Of a DNA stretch of 64,000 nucleotides, positions 1 to 8,717 are shown piece by piece. The translations under genes were made by a program, and so were the position numbers. The notes below the pieces were generated by a model, which did no database searches, was not told the DNA's origin, and was given only the letters and a program-made list of their open reading frames with translations. Location: assembly GCF_031569985.1 (NCBI RefSeq), contig NZ_JAMQKA010000031.1:6502-70501 (forward strand). The letters are read 5' to 3'. The stretch's first letter is position 1. Each line of letters begins with the position of its first letter. The DNA is from JAMQKA01 sp031569985 (GTDB taxonomy: Bacteria > Bacteroidota > Rhodothermia > Balneolales > Balneolaceae).

Positions 1-2
1 GT

Positions 3-254
3 CCCAATTATGAAACCAAAGCCGAGATACAGGCATTTCGCACTATAGGCGCTGATGCCGTAGGAATGTCGACCGTGCCCGAACTAATGGAGGCCGCCCG
101 GCTGGGTATCAAGACAGCCGCCATTTCGTTAATCAGCAATATGGCCGCCGGCGTAACCGATGGAAAACTAAACCATGACGAAGTAACCGAAGCTGCTGAC
201 CTGCGAAAAGATGATTTCAGCAACCTGGTTCAAAAATTGATTAAGGAACTTTAA
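3..254 (+). CDS. Purine nucleoside phosphorylase, C-terminal part (5' end outside window)
   Basis: The frame is already open at the window edge, so the start and most of the protein lie outside. The 83 visible residues match the C-terminal part of trimeric (family 2) purine nucleoside phosphorylase, which splits purine nucleosides with phosphate into base and (deoxy)ribose 1-phosphate in purine salvage. Visible signatures are PNYETKAEIQAFRTIGADAV, then VGMST, whose Met belongs to the nucleoside site, then ISNMAAG, whose Asn contacts the purine in the family. It ends with a normal TAA at 252-254. Whether the symbol should be punA or deoD cannot be judged from this end alone. Confidence 0.9.
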   Translation, partial: PNYETKAEIQAFRTIGADAVGMSTVPELMEAARLGIKTAAISLISNMAAGVTDGKLNHDEVTEAADLRKDDFSNLVQKLIKEL

Positions 255-562
255 ATCTCCTGGACTGCCTGCAACATTTGCGAGTTGAGGTTCACCTTTT
301 CTCAGAGCAAAAGGGATTACAAACCATGGAACTTTTGTGATTTGCATAAGTATTAGTGACAGAAACTGAGTGGAAACCAATTATTTCCAGGGTCGAATTT
401 ATTTTTTTGTAACATTTTTGTGCTTGACTTCTCTTTATAATAAATAAGGACTAAAAGTATTGTGCTTGGTAGACCAAATCGTTGATAAAATGCTCTATAT
501 GAACGTTCAATATAAATGCACAATACGCTAAGACGGCAATTACAATTAATTTGTGTACAGCA
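255..562. other. Intergenic, no gene seen
   Basis: About 300 bp of AT-rich DNA between the phosphorylase gene and the small gene at 563. I see no convincing ORF, terminator hairpin or RNA. It presumably holds the promoter of the small gene, but no clear TAnnTTTG element stands out. Confidence 0.4.
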
Positions 563-799
563 ATGAGTATAGTAGAACTGAAAATGTTTGAATACTATTC
601 AACAGGAAAATATAAGGGATTCCTGTTGAAAAAGACTGAAGTTATTGACAAACAGAAGAGTTTAAAACGACTTATCTTTACCAATGGTCAGTTTGAAGTC
701 AGCGCCATTGGTCGTTTCCAAGAAGAGGCTCTTCAGACAATTTTTTCACAAATCGACAGGTATTTAGAGCACAATCCTGTGCACTCTCACGCAGTTTAA
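563..799 (+). CDS. Small protein of unknown function (78 aa)
   Basis: I do not recognise this protein. It is a soluble, charged 78-residue product beginning MSIVELKMFEYY, with no signal peptide or membrane segment. A TTG codon four codons upstream (551) could extend it, but the ATG at 563 is preferred. The composition (alternating charged and aliphatic residues, no low complexity) looks like a real small protein. Its stop codon lies directly before the mobile element that starts at 801, so the element inserted just past the gene and did not truncate it. It could also be a chance ORF. Confidence 0.45.
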   Translation: MSIVELKMFEYYSTGKYKGFLLKKTEVIDKQKSLKRLIFTNGQFEVSAIGRFQEEALQTIFSQIDRYLEHNPVHSHAV

Positions 800-800
800 T

Positions 801-1070
801 TAGGGCCTGTTAACACTAATTGTGTGCACTGTGCCGGAGGCCATTTTTCCGTAAGCCAAGGCGCCGGGAGCGTGGTGTGGGGTCCTCACACTAGCAAGCG
901 GGAACGCCGGATTGCGGAAAAAGGGGCCCGGCCCTTCGGGTTGCGCCCAAAATGCCCCCATTCTGCGTTGCTGATCGCTTATGTAGCAGGGCTACACAAC
1001 GCTATCAGCGCCTTGTCTGGCCCATTTTGGGCAGCAACGCAGCGTACCCAGTTAGTGTTAACAGGCCCTA
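801..1070. mobile_element. 270-bp MITE-like element with perfect 19-bp terminal inverted repeats
   Basis: The left end at 801-819 reads TAGGGCCTGTTAACACTAA and is repeated perfectly in reverse complement at 1052-1070. If the element proper starts at GGGCC (803) and ends at GGCCC (1068), it is flanked by a TA on each side, which fits a TA target duplication as made by Tc1/mariner/IS630-type or some IS5-type transposases. The interior is GC-rich, has no transposase, and contains further inverted segments (CTGAT/ATCAG around a GTAGC/GCTAC hairpin near 970-1010). It is therefore a non-autonomous element. The ORF spanning 824-1099 is a by-product. Confidence 0.8.
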
Positions 1071-1268
1071 GAATATTTAGTCTGCAAGAATGTGAGTGAT
1101 TTTGTGCATTGGGTGCACGTGTACTAATGATGTATAAATCATCTCACAATAATAAAGGTCTTATTAAGTAATAATAAGCCCCTTATTATTACTGGGTTAT
1201 AGTCTTGGGTAGTAATTGCAGCAAGCTTAATTCACTTAACTCCGATACCATCCATTGCTCGCTTCCGT

Positions 1269-1390
1269 CCGCTCTGCGGCGGAAGCCCCTCTGACGCGCG
1301 TCTTTGTTGCATCATGAGTTATACTGGACGCGAAGCGTCCCAACAGGTCCCAACGGAGAGCATAGGGACCAAGCGTGGGATTATTAATAA
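1269..1390 (+). repeat. Dispersed repeat A, copy 1 (about 120 bp, hairpin-rich)
   Basis: This segment recurs inverted at 40055-40176 and as a shorter direct copy at 52353-52452. The shared core contains TATACTGGACGC, a GGACGC/GCGTCC hairpin, CCCAACAGGTCCCAACG and a GGTCCC-N13-GGGACC hairpin, ending in AAGCRTGGGATTATTAATAA. No coding capacity is conserved. It occupies most of the gap before the deacetylase gene. The remaining DNA at 1071-1268 is AT-rich, with nothing recognised. Confidence 0.8.
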
Positions 1391-1451
1391 GAAATCTTAT
1401 AACGAACTGACATTAAATTGCCGCTGGCATTGACCATCGGCCCACAGATTT

Positions 1452-2408
1452 TTAGTATACATCTTTTACCCCTCTCCCCTGGTTATTTAATTTGTGAACA
1501 AATTCTGGAGTTACGGGATCTCCTTCAAAGAACTCTCGTTCAACGCCCCGGGTAAGTGCCCACCGGTCGATCCATGAAATACCCCAATCGCCATACCTGG
1601 TAAAGGGGTTATCGTAGGCCGGATCTTTTATTACATCGGTTTGGGAAATGAACCGGTAACCATGTTCTATATATACTTGGGTAAGCTCGTCCAGGTAACG
1701 TGCATTCAGAAGGCTGGCGTGAATGAGAAGTATTTGCGAAATGTTTCTTCCAAATAATTTGTCAGAGGACTCTTCGTAAAAAAGCAGCTTATCCGTCATG
1801 TACTTAACATAAGCCTCTCCGATTTTTTGCATTAATTGTTGGTCATCCTGCTGAAATGCATTATGATAAGCTTTTGCAAAGATATAGTCCTCATTGTCTA
1901 TCGTCACCGGGGCTTCTGTATAACCTTGTTCACTTAGAAACGTTCTCAGGGAATCGGCATGTGCTTCTGATAACCCAAGCCGCAGGTAGGGATGGCGGAA
2001 ATATTGATATGGCAGGCCATACTTTCCCGATAATTCGCGGCTTACTTTTTCTCCCCTGGTAACATCTGCAGTATATTCTTCAAAAGGAACCTGGTGATAG
2101 TTCTTGTGAGAAAATGTATGATTCCCAAGTTCATACCCTTTTTTTAGCCAGTGTTCCAGCAGTTGTACCTGGTTTGAATCCAAGCGACCGCCCTCATACA
2201 ATTTGAATTCATTGACATATCCTATGGCCGGAATATTGTATTTATCAAATGTACGTATGAGGTCTTGAGTCACCTGTAAATGAAATTCTGGATCGTCGAT
2301 GCCGTAGGAAACTACCGGCAGATCATCTACAGTAATGCACATGGTTTTATCTTGAGCATACAAGACGCTCACCGCTATAGAAAATATCAGTGTAAAAAAG
2401 TATTTCAT
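1452..2408 (-). CDS. Secreted polysaccharide deacetylase family protein (CE4/NodB-like)
   Basis: The 318-residue product starts with a signal peptide (MKYFFTLIFSIAVSVLYAQ). NodB-fold motifs are visible: TVDDLP with the catalytic/metal Asp pair near residue 28, the metal-binding LGNHTFSHKN (H-x3-H) near residue 96, the FRHPYLRLG segment, and a late ILLIHAS carrying a His. In this family the enzyme removes acetyl or similar groups from polysaccharide amines; the actual substrate here is unknown. It follows the PD40 protein gene at 2426-3409 by 17 bp on the same strand, so the two are probably co-transcribed. Confidence 0.85.
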   Translation of the reverse strand: MKYFFTLIFSIAVSVLYAQDKTMCITVDDLPVVSYGIDDPEFHLQVTQDLIRTFDKYNIPAIGYVNEFKLYEGGRLDSNQVQLLEHWLKKGYELGNHTFSHKNYHQVPFEEYTADVTRGEKVSRELSGKYGLPYQYFRHPYLRLGLSEAHADSLRTFLSEQGYTEAPVTIDNEDYIFAKAYHNAFQQDDQQLMQKIGEAYVKYMTDKLLFYEESSDKLFGRNISQILLIHASLLNARYLDELTQVYIEHGYRFISQTDVIKDPAYDNPFTRYGDWGISWIDRWALTRGVEREFFEGDPVTPEFVHKLNNQGRGVKDVY

Positions 2409-2425
2409 ATTGAATTGTATAATTA

Positions 2426-3409
2426 TTAATTGTTGTAATTTTTCAGGATCCCGGCATCTACCCAGTAGATATCCCGGTCGCTGATGTAGAAAAAATATTT
2501 GCCATCTCTAGTAACAAATGGGCAGCGTTCGTGTCCTTTTGTATTGATAAGCTCTCCCATATTTCTCGCTTCTTTCCAATCGTCATGTTGGTCTCTAAAA
2601 CTAATATACAAATCGCATTGCCCGTGCCCTTCTCTTCTCACAGAGCTGAAGATCATATGCGATTCGTCGGGCGCTACAAACACATCGGCTTCGTATTGGC
2701 GGGAATTGATGTTTTGGTTTAAGCGGTGGGGAGCCTGGAAACTCCCATTTTGAAACTTGGATTTATAGATGTCAAAATCGTGCTTTCTTTCTTCAGTGGC
2801 CGCAAAATTTGAGGCGAAATAAATGCTGCCATCATTCGTAAAGGAGCTGTAGTATTCATTTGCGCCTGTATTGATGGAATCTCCTGCATGGACCGGGTCG
2901 GACCACCCTGAATCAGTACGGGAAGAGTACCAGATATCGTAGTCTTTTGGCACTTCAGATCCATCACGAGACATATTAGAAATGTAATACAACCTTTTTT
3001 CATCCGGGGAGAGGAAAGGATCATTGAAACTAAACCGTTCATGTGCAATCAGGGGCATGGGTGACGTCCAGATGCCGTTTTCCAGCCTCGCAGATCGTAT
3101 TTCCGCTTTGCCTTCGATATCCACTCCATAATAAAATTCGGTTGCATCCTTTGAGAAAACAGAACCGAATTCATGTTCATCACTCTTCGAGATCAGATTC
3201 GGAGCAAATTTCTCAGGCTTCATCCCAGGGAATTTTTGGCCCAAGTAGAAGAACAGGTCATCTTGTACCGAACCGGAATCTCCTTCCACATGAGTGAACA
3301 GTTTATCCAGATCGTCTACGTGCTCTTTTTTACCGGTCCATTTGTTGCTTTGGACACTTACAAGAAGTAACAGAAGAATAGCATAGAAACCGTGGAATAT
3401 TTTGTTCAC
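2426..3409 (-). CDS. Exported PD40/WD40-like beta-propeller protein
   Basis: The 327-residue protein has a hydrophobic N-terminus (AILLLLLVSV) consistent with export. The body shows repeated TolB/PD40 blades: FGSVFSKDATEFYYGVD, DPFLSPDEKRLYYIS, YYSSFTNDGSIYFAS, EADVFVAPDESHMIFSS and CPFVTRDGKYFFYISD. Such propellers bind proteins or glycans, or sense envelope components. No catalytic motif is visible. It is the first gene of a probable two-gene unit with the deacetylase, which hints at a cell-surface or extracellular polysaccharide role. That link is inference. Confidence 0.75.
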   Translation of the reverse strand: MNKIFHGFYAILLLLLVSVQSNKWTGKKEHVDDLDKLFTHVEGDSGSVQDDLFFYLGQKFPGMKPEKFAPNLISKSDEHEFGSVFSKDATEFYYGVDIEGKAEIRSARLENGIWTSPMPLIAHERFSFNDPFLSPDEKRLYYISNMSRDGSEVPKDYDIWYSSRTDSGWSDPVHAGDSINTGANEYYSSFTNDGSIYFASNFAATEERKHDFDIYKSKFQNGSFQAPHRLNQNINSRQYEADVFVAPDESHMIFSSVRREGHGQCDLYISFRDQHDDWKEARNMGELINTKGHERCPFVTRDGKYFFYISDRDIYWVDAGILKNYNN

Positions 3410-3670
3410 GAAGTATCAGATGTAGATGATTTTGTTTAATAAGAGATTACAGCTGCTACAAGGATTAATAGAATTCCTTATGCAAAGTAAGTCAGCTGGT
3501 CCCGGTACGGCAAGAACATAAGTTAGTTTCAGATAAATGTCTGCCATATTTAGGTTAGCCATATTACTCATCTAAAACCAACATTAGTGCATCTTCGGCA
3601 AAAAAATTTTAATTGATCTCAGATTATCCCAAAAATATTTAGACAGCAGGTTTCATCCGAAATTGCAGTG

Positions 3671-5146
3671 CTAAAGCAGTTCCTGTTGGTTTCCGAATCG
3701 GTCAAGGTACTGGGTAAGCTTCACTTTGCGGCGGGTGCTTACGCTGGTCATATAGCGAACCTTACCGTAGATGGGTCGTTCCTGCCACGCGCGGTCGAAT
3801 CGCCCCAGGCACCAGAAGATGCCGGAATAGCTGTTGGGATCACGCCCGTCAATAGCAAACTTGTTATTAAGCTCTATCATGAACTTCAGCGCGGTTTGGG
3901 GATCGGGGGTCCACTCCAGAATTTTCTTGCCCCACAGCATCCGCAGGTAGTTGTGAATGATTCCCTCCTGCCGGAGCTGGCGCTGGGCGGCATTCCAGAG
4001 CTCGTCGTGCGTCTGGGCTTTTTCGAACTGCTCGTAACTGTATACCCATTCGCGGGGATCATCTTTGTGGTCCATCAGCGTCTCCAGGGCCCAGTCGGGC
4101 AAACTGTCAAATTCGGCGTAATCGGGTCGATGGTGCGCAAAATGGAATCCCACTTCCCGCCAGGTGATCAGCTCGTCCAGGTACTTGGAGATATTGGACT
4201 CCCCGTTCCAAAACTGTCCGCGCGACCCATCGTTGTATGAGATATCTCCTAAATCCCACCCTTTGGGTTGATGGTCCAGCACCGTTTTCACAATCTCATA
4301 CTCCGATATCTTCCCGAAATGCAGCCAGGGGCTCATCCCACTTACTTTGTTCTCATCCGGGTCATTTCGTTTGTCTCCATAATCCATAAGCCCATACTGC
4401 ACAAACTGTCCGAGCTTGCCGAGTGCCGCCTGCCGCGTCCCCTTGATCTCCAGTGGCTTCACCTCATGGTCTATCGGCTGCTCACCTAGAAACGAAGTAA
4501 TATTATTGGGAATATTGCCACTAGTGGGCAGTTTTTTACGGATTGCATCGATATCCAAAGTATTTCGATTCTCAAGCTCCTCCAGCGGATTTTTTTTCGG
4601 GGGATGTGTATAACATTCCACAAAGTGTTTCTGCACAATCTTGCGAAAAAAGTAGGCGCTGTAGGGATCTTTGTCAGTGAGCCCCAGTGGAATAATCCCG
4701 TTGTTATCTACGGTTGTGACCGGGATGTCAAGGTTTTCCCCGAGCCACCTATTGCGCTCACGAATAAAGTAGACCGGGAATTCGTCGGTCACCAGGTAAC
4801 AGGCATTGCTAAAGACTTCCAGGTAGGCCTGCTTGTTGGTACCCGACTCCTCTTCCACAAAGGAAAGATAATTCAGGTCATGTTTCAGAGCATACTGCTG
4901 CACCTCCTGCATCCCCTCCAGGTAAAACTGGTGTATACGGTCAGAGGCCCACGGGTAGTCGTTTTTCAACTCTTCGTAGAGCAGCAAGGGCTTCCCCAAC
5001 TTGTTAGCCCAGCCCACGGCATATTCCAGCGCGTAATTGTACTGCAGCCGGTGGCCCAACTGCATCCAGTAGACTACGTAATCGCCTTCACTGTTGGGAC
5101 TCAGATCATTCCTGTGAAATACACGGTGGCGGTTGATGTTTTTCAT
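3671..5146 (-). CDS. phr: Class II CPD photolyase
   Basis: This flavoprotein uses light to split cyclobutane pyrimidine dimers. The class II pattern is clear: VVYWMQ near the N-terminus, LRNDP-like KRNDPDENKVSGMSPWLHFG, a WREVGFHF segment, THDELWNAAQRQL, LRMLWGKKILEW and the FAD-binding DGRDPNSYSGIFWCLG, ending with RPIYGKVRYM. Length is about 490 residues, usual for the class. Three in-frame ATGs are possible (5206, 5170, 5146). I prefer 5146 because homology begins only just after it and no ribosome-binding site favours the longer forms. It appears to be a single gene. Confidence 0.9.
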   Translation of the reverse strand: MKNINRHRVFHRNDLSPNSEGDYVVYWMQLGHRLQYNYALEYAVGWANKLGKPLLLYEELKNDYPWASDRIHQFYLEGMQEVQQYALKHDLNYLSFVEEESGTNKQAYLEVFSNACYLVTDEFPVYFIRERNRWLGENLDIPVTTVDNNGIIPLGLTDKDPYSAYFFRKIVQKHFVECYTHPPKKNPLEELENRNTLDIDAIRKKLPTSGNIPNNITSFLGEQPIDHEVKPLEIKGTRQAALGKLGQFVQYGLMDYGDKRNDPDENKVSGMSPWLHFGKISEYEIVKTVLDHQPKGWDLGDISYNDGSRGQFWNGESNISKYLDELITWREVGFHFAHHRPDYAEFDSLPDWALETLMDHKDDPREWVYSYEQFEKAQTHDELWNAAQRQLRQEGIIHNYLRMLWGKKILEWTPDPQTALKFMIELNNKFAIDGRDPNSYSGIFWCLGRFDRAWQERPIYGKVRYMTSVSTRRKVKLTQYLDRFGNQQELL

Positions 5147-5377
5147 GCTCAATGCTCTTTTATAATTCATTTTCGGAGGCGTCAACAGCAATGGAAGAGC
5201 AGACATTCCCTCTTTTGACTTCTTGGATATCTCAGATTACAGAGATGGTTAGAAATCATCGGTGCATAAATTTAGTACGGCAGCATCCCGACTTGCTACC
5301 TATTGTCACTACTTTAATTGCAGTGGCCTCTGTTTTCAGTACAGCAATGTTCTATCTTGTAATTCTGCTATCTTTGA

Positions 5378-6231
5378 TCAGTTAAGCTCATTCTTGTTTG
5401 TTTTTTCATCTTTTTGTGCTGTAAAGTCTTTTGTACTGAACACATCTGACAAAATGGATTGTTCGATATATCCCCGTTGTTCCGATTTTACAGGTATCCG
5501 TATGATAAGGTGAATTTCTCCAGCTGCCGGCACCTGAATAGTCACCCGCGGTTCCACCGATGGCACGTCAAGTCCCTGTTCATCGCTGATTTGCTTCATG
5601 TGCTTGCGTACGTCTTCAAGATATGGTTGGCAATGCCTGTTGGCGGATTCCAGGAACGCCTTCTGAGCTTCCCGCCAGTTATCTTCCCTCTTAAACGGAA
5701 TGGTAATTACATGCAGAATATAGTCGTTCGTATAACTCTCGTTGATAACGGGTTCCGAGACAAACAATGCATTGGGAAGAACCGTCATACGTCCTGTCCG
5801 TTGGTGAGTGAGCTTACCAGGGCCGACTTCAAGGATCGTGGTAGCAAGCAGATTTTAATCTGTATGCGATCACCTAAATTAAAAGAACCAGCCCCGGTTT
5901 TGAGTATCGATCCGGTAACACAGAGAATCAACTCCTTGGTAGCCACAACAAAAGCAATCGCAATTGCCACGATCGACAAAGCAATTGTTCGAAGCTGTTC
6001 ACCCCATATAAAAAATAGGCCCAGCAGCAGTATAAGTAACAATCCATTACGTGATTGAACCAACCACCGACGTCGCAGATCGGTAGTACCTACATTTCGA
6101 CGAATATATCTAGCAATCAGCACACGCAATACAACGATTGCGATAATGAGAATACCCGTGCTGACAAACATATACATTAAAGAACCTGAAATAGTGAAAT
6201 CTTCCATCCATACTCTTAAATCTTCAAGCAT
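5378..6231 (-). pseudogene. MscS-family mechanosensitive channel gene, broken by a deletion/frameshift
   Basis: Two out-of-phase pieces together look like one small-conductance mechanosensitive channel. The 5' part (from 6231) has transmembrane segments and NLGDRIQI, the start of the beta domain. The 3' part continues LATTILEVGPGKLTHQ, RTGRMTVLPNALF, and then the cytoplasmic domain to 5378. In intact relatives about a dozen residues separate GDRI from LLATT; here they are missing and the frame changes near 5850. The junction coincides with the palindrome CAGATTAAAATCTG. Read straight, the first frame stops at about 5785. It is either a true pseudogene or a sequence error, and the missing codons favour a real deletion. 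Confidence 0.75.
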
Positions 6232-6649
6232 TATTATTTGTCCTGCTGATTACTGATCATTGAAATATTAAAACGTATTCCATCCACATTGTAAATTGAA
6301 TAAAAATGTAAGGTTTCTCGACGTTCCGATACAATTGTATAATTTTAGAACTTGTAATCGCAATTATATCAACTGTACACTCAACAAACTCGCCAAAGAA
6401 TTCCAGTTCCTGTTCCCTCCTCCCATAACCTAATGTTTTGGGACACCTGTCATCTTTTTCAAGACAAGCCTCGGGAATTCGCTGGACTGGAGAAGGTAAC
6501 CAATCAGCAACTCAACAATTCGACGTTTTAAACATCTCGAAAGGGCCTGATATCAAGCAGGTATCCTTCTTTCATCAACTTCTGTTCGGAACAAAGACTC
6601 GGTTAAGACGATAACAACCGGATGAACATCTACAGAAAACCATAAACTT
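6232..6649. other. Intergenic region between divergent genes, nothing specific seen
   Basis: About 420 bp separating the broken MscS gene (minus) from the barrel gene (plus). It should hold both promoters. I see no RNA gene, strong hairpin or repeat copy. Confidence 0.35.
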
Positions 6650-7243
6650 ATGTCCATGCTAAAAAAGTTACCGCTATTATTACTCGCTATATTTACAGTA
6701 TCACAACTTTCGGGAGTAGAAACGGCCAATGCCCAGGATGGATTCTTTACGGACGCCCAAACATTGTCCAAAGGGACTGGCACCCTTGGCATTCAACCGG
6801 TGTATTTTACCGAATCGGAGGATGGCATGCTGATGTTTCGTGGTGCTTACGGGCTGAACAGCACCGTCACGCTACACGGCAAGCTGGGTGTATTTGAAGA
6901 TGAAACCTACGGCGGCGGCCACCTGGAGATCGGTCTGGCTTCTGAACCTTCTTCCAGCATCTCACTAGCCCTGCTCGCCGGGGTTCACGTTTGGGATGAA
7001 CCAGGACTAAAGGCTTCCCTTATAGCGAGCAAGCGATGGGACCAGGTTAGCCTGTTCTCTGGATTGAGCTACGAGCCTATTTTCTATGAGAATAATACGC
7101 TGGGTCCCCTGCTTATACCGGTCGGCATCGATGTGCACTTGGACAACAGCTCGGCAAACCTGGTACTGGAGGCTGACCTGGCCGCAAACGACGATGGAGA
7201 GTTTCTGCAGGCGATTACGGGCGGTATTTATTTTTATTTATGA
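6650..7243 (+). CDS. Putative outer-membrane beta-barrel protein, unknown function (197 aa)
   Basis: The protein has a signal peptide (LLLLAIFTVSQLSGVETANAQ) followed by alternating polar/aliphatic strands and a C-terminus ending in aromatic residues (GGIYFYL), the usual signature of a small outer-membrane barrel exported by Sec and inserted by Bam. No enzymatic motif is visible and I cannot name a family. An alternative ATG lies two codons downstream. A long imperfect hairpin (7298-7368) follows the gene. Confidence 0.7.
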   Translation: MSMLKKLPLLLLAIFTVSQLSGVETANAQDGFFTDAQTLSKGTGTLGIQPVYFTESEDGMLMFRGAYGLNSTVTLHGKLGVFEDETYGGGHLEIGLASEPSSSISLALLAGVHVWDEPGLKASLIASKRWDQVSLFSGLSYEPIFYENNTLGPLLIPVGIDVHLDNSSANLVLEADLAANDDGEFLQAITGGIYFYL

Positions 7244-7297
7244 TTTTGCTCCTTTAAATATCAAATAGAACCCACTTACTTCTGTTATAGCACGAAG

Positions 7298-7368
7298 TAA
7301 CACGGTGAAGCCATAGAGGTCCACAAAGGCGTAGTTCATGCTTCATGACCTCTGTGGAAACTGTGTTA
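7298..7368. repeat. Imperfect inverted repeat (possible bidirectional terminator or repeat remnant)
   Basis: TAACAC...CCATAGAGGTC is mirrored by GACCTCTGTGG...GTGTTA across 71 bp. It lies between convergent genes (barrel gene plus, next barrel gene minus), where a shared terminator would be expected, but there is no clean T-run. The rest of 7244-7569 shows nothing else. Confidence 0.45.
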
Positions 7369-7569
7369 CAATTTAAAAAGTAAAATTTGGATATTTGCCC
7401 ATCACTTATCATTCATTAATACTGTCGTTGAATGAAACTCGGATATCACGGTTGAAATGGATCAACACCGATAAAATATAATCTGTAGTTTTCTGCTGCA
7501 TCTGTGGCATCGGCGTTCTAGTCCTTCGCTAGTCTGGTATCTTTTAAAAAGAGTAGAATTTGACAGACA

Positions 7570-8265
7570 CTAGAAAGCCACTATAAAGCCCAGTCCCACT
7601 GTAAATAGGTCTGTACTAGAACGACTCGTATCGTACACAAGGGTACCGTTATTGTTGCGCAGGGCTCCCTCTTTCAGGTAGTCAGCCTCTCCACCGAACA
7701 AATAGCGCGCTTTGAGATCGATAAACCACGTCAACTTCTGACCTAAATCATCATAGGAATCGGCTACCTTAAACTTGAGTCCGCCACCAAGTCCGTAACT
7801 GAACGCGGTGTCATCAAAATTGGTAGTCGAGGCGATCGTATCAAAATCACTGTCATCCTCCACTTTGCTTTCCGTAAAGAGATAATTCAGGCCCACCAGC
7901 GCATCGACGTAGGGTCGAACGATCCGCTCCTTTGCTTCCAGCCGGGTAAAAAAGTGCCCCGTAAAAATGTTGTTGGTCGTGCGCACTCCCACCCGTACTT
8001 CGGGAATATTGGGATTGAAAAACTCTTTTCGCGATTGATTACCGTAATTATAGAATCCCAGGTTTAGACCCACCGTTAATGGTGAGTTTTTGACGCTATA
8101 TGCCGCCATGCCCTCAAGTCCTATACCATTGCTCTCAACATTGCGCTTGAAATTACCCTGGGGAAATCCGCCGTCAAGGGTTAAGCCAAAACTAAAATCC
8201 TGAGCGATGGCCACCGGCAGACCAAATGCCGTCAGGAATAGGAGTAACAGTAACATCTTTTTCAT
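7570..8265 (-). CDS. Outer-membrane beta-barrel protein (OMP_b-brl type)
   Basis: The 231-residue product has a signal peptide (MKKMLLLLLFLTAFGLPVAIAQ), then FSFGLTLDGGFPQGNF and a series of amphipathic strands, ending in FTVGLGFIVAF, a typical barrel C-terminal strand with terminal Phe. GLGGGLKFKV fits the opacity/OmpW-like barrel style common in this group. Function is unknown. The upstream region carries a dispersed repeat (8355-8450). Confidence 0.75.
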   Translation of the reverse strand: MKKMLLLLLFLTAFGLPVAIAQDFSFGLTLDGGFPQGNFKRNVESNGIGLEGMAAYSVKNSPLTVGLNLGFYNYGNQSRKEFFNPNIPEVRVGVRTTNNIFTGHFFTRLEAKERIVRPYVDALVGLNYLFTESKVEDDSDFDTIASTTNFDDTAFSYGLGGGLKFKVADSYDDLGQKLTWFIDLKARYLFGGEADYLKEGALRNNNGTLVYDTSRSSTDLFTVGLGFIVAF

Positions 8266-8354
8266 TGTAGTAGTCCCTTTTGATTAAAAAACTATAAAGT
8301 GATTTTACGCATCTGTTACAAAAAAGTTCATGGCATTTTGATGTGATTTTAGAA

Positions 8355-8450
8355 GGCTCTGCAAAACCGCGGTGTATAAAAACTGTCATCACGTCCGCCA
8401 AATGGCGGATTGGGGCGTGACGATCTCCACACGAGGGGAGATTACCGCAC
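8355..8450 (+). repeat. Dispersed repeat F, copy 1
   Basis: This stretch matches, in inverted orientation, 47744-47842. Shared blocks are GCAAAACC, GTCATCRCGTCCGCCA, GGCGGAT, GGGGCGTG and GGAGATT. It contains the short palindrome TCCGCCAAATGGCGGA. It fills much of the gap between the barrel gene and GH127. Confidence 0.65.
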
Positions 8451-8613
8451 TTCATTCACTATACACACCTTTGCCAAGGGTACGGTGCACTTCGTTCATT
8501 CTGTTGGCAATGGCACCATGGTATTTCAAATCCTCATTTATTCTTTACCAAAAATCAGGATGCTAATGCTATTAAAGCTGTGCCCCTTGTTTCTCATCCT
8601 TATTTTTACTATC

Positions 8614-8632
8614 AAGTGTTAAAGAAACACTT
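8614..8632. promoter_or_regulatory. Putative AraR operator upstream of GH127
   Basis: AAGTGTTAAAGAAACACTT is a perfect inverted repeat. It shares the AGTGT-N7-ACRCT layout with sites at 27863, 39899 and 47175, all ahead of arabinan or arabinose genes. It abuts a TTTTG/TACCTTTG promoter, so bound regulator would occlude RNA polymerase. Confidence 0.6.
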
Positions 8633-8666
8633 TTGTAATTAAGAATAATTTGGCGCTGTACCTTTG
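8632..8666 (+). promoter_or_regulatory. Bacteroidota-type promoter of the GH127 gene
   Basis: A perfect TAnnTTTG -7 element (TACCTTTG, 8659-8666) lies about 50 bp before the ATG. A TTTG at 8632-8635 is 23 bp upstream, at the long end of the accepted spacing. The putative AraR operator ends exactly on this upstream element. Confidence 0.5.
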
Positions 8667-8717
8667 TAGGCTAACATTTTACTCCCCTATTTTTTGAACA
8701 CCTAAAATGGAGTCACC

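Noticed and set aside
824..1099. 91-codon ORF on the plus strand
   Set aside because: It lies inside the MITE, reads through its terminal repeat, and has a composition explained by the GC-rich element.
3668..4240. 190-codon ORF on the plus strand
   Set aside because: Antisense to the photolyase C-terminal half, whose FAD-binding motifs are unmistakable.
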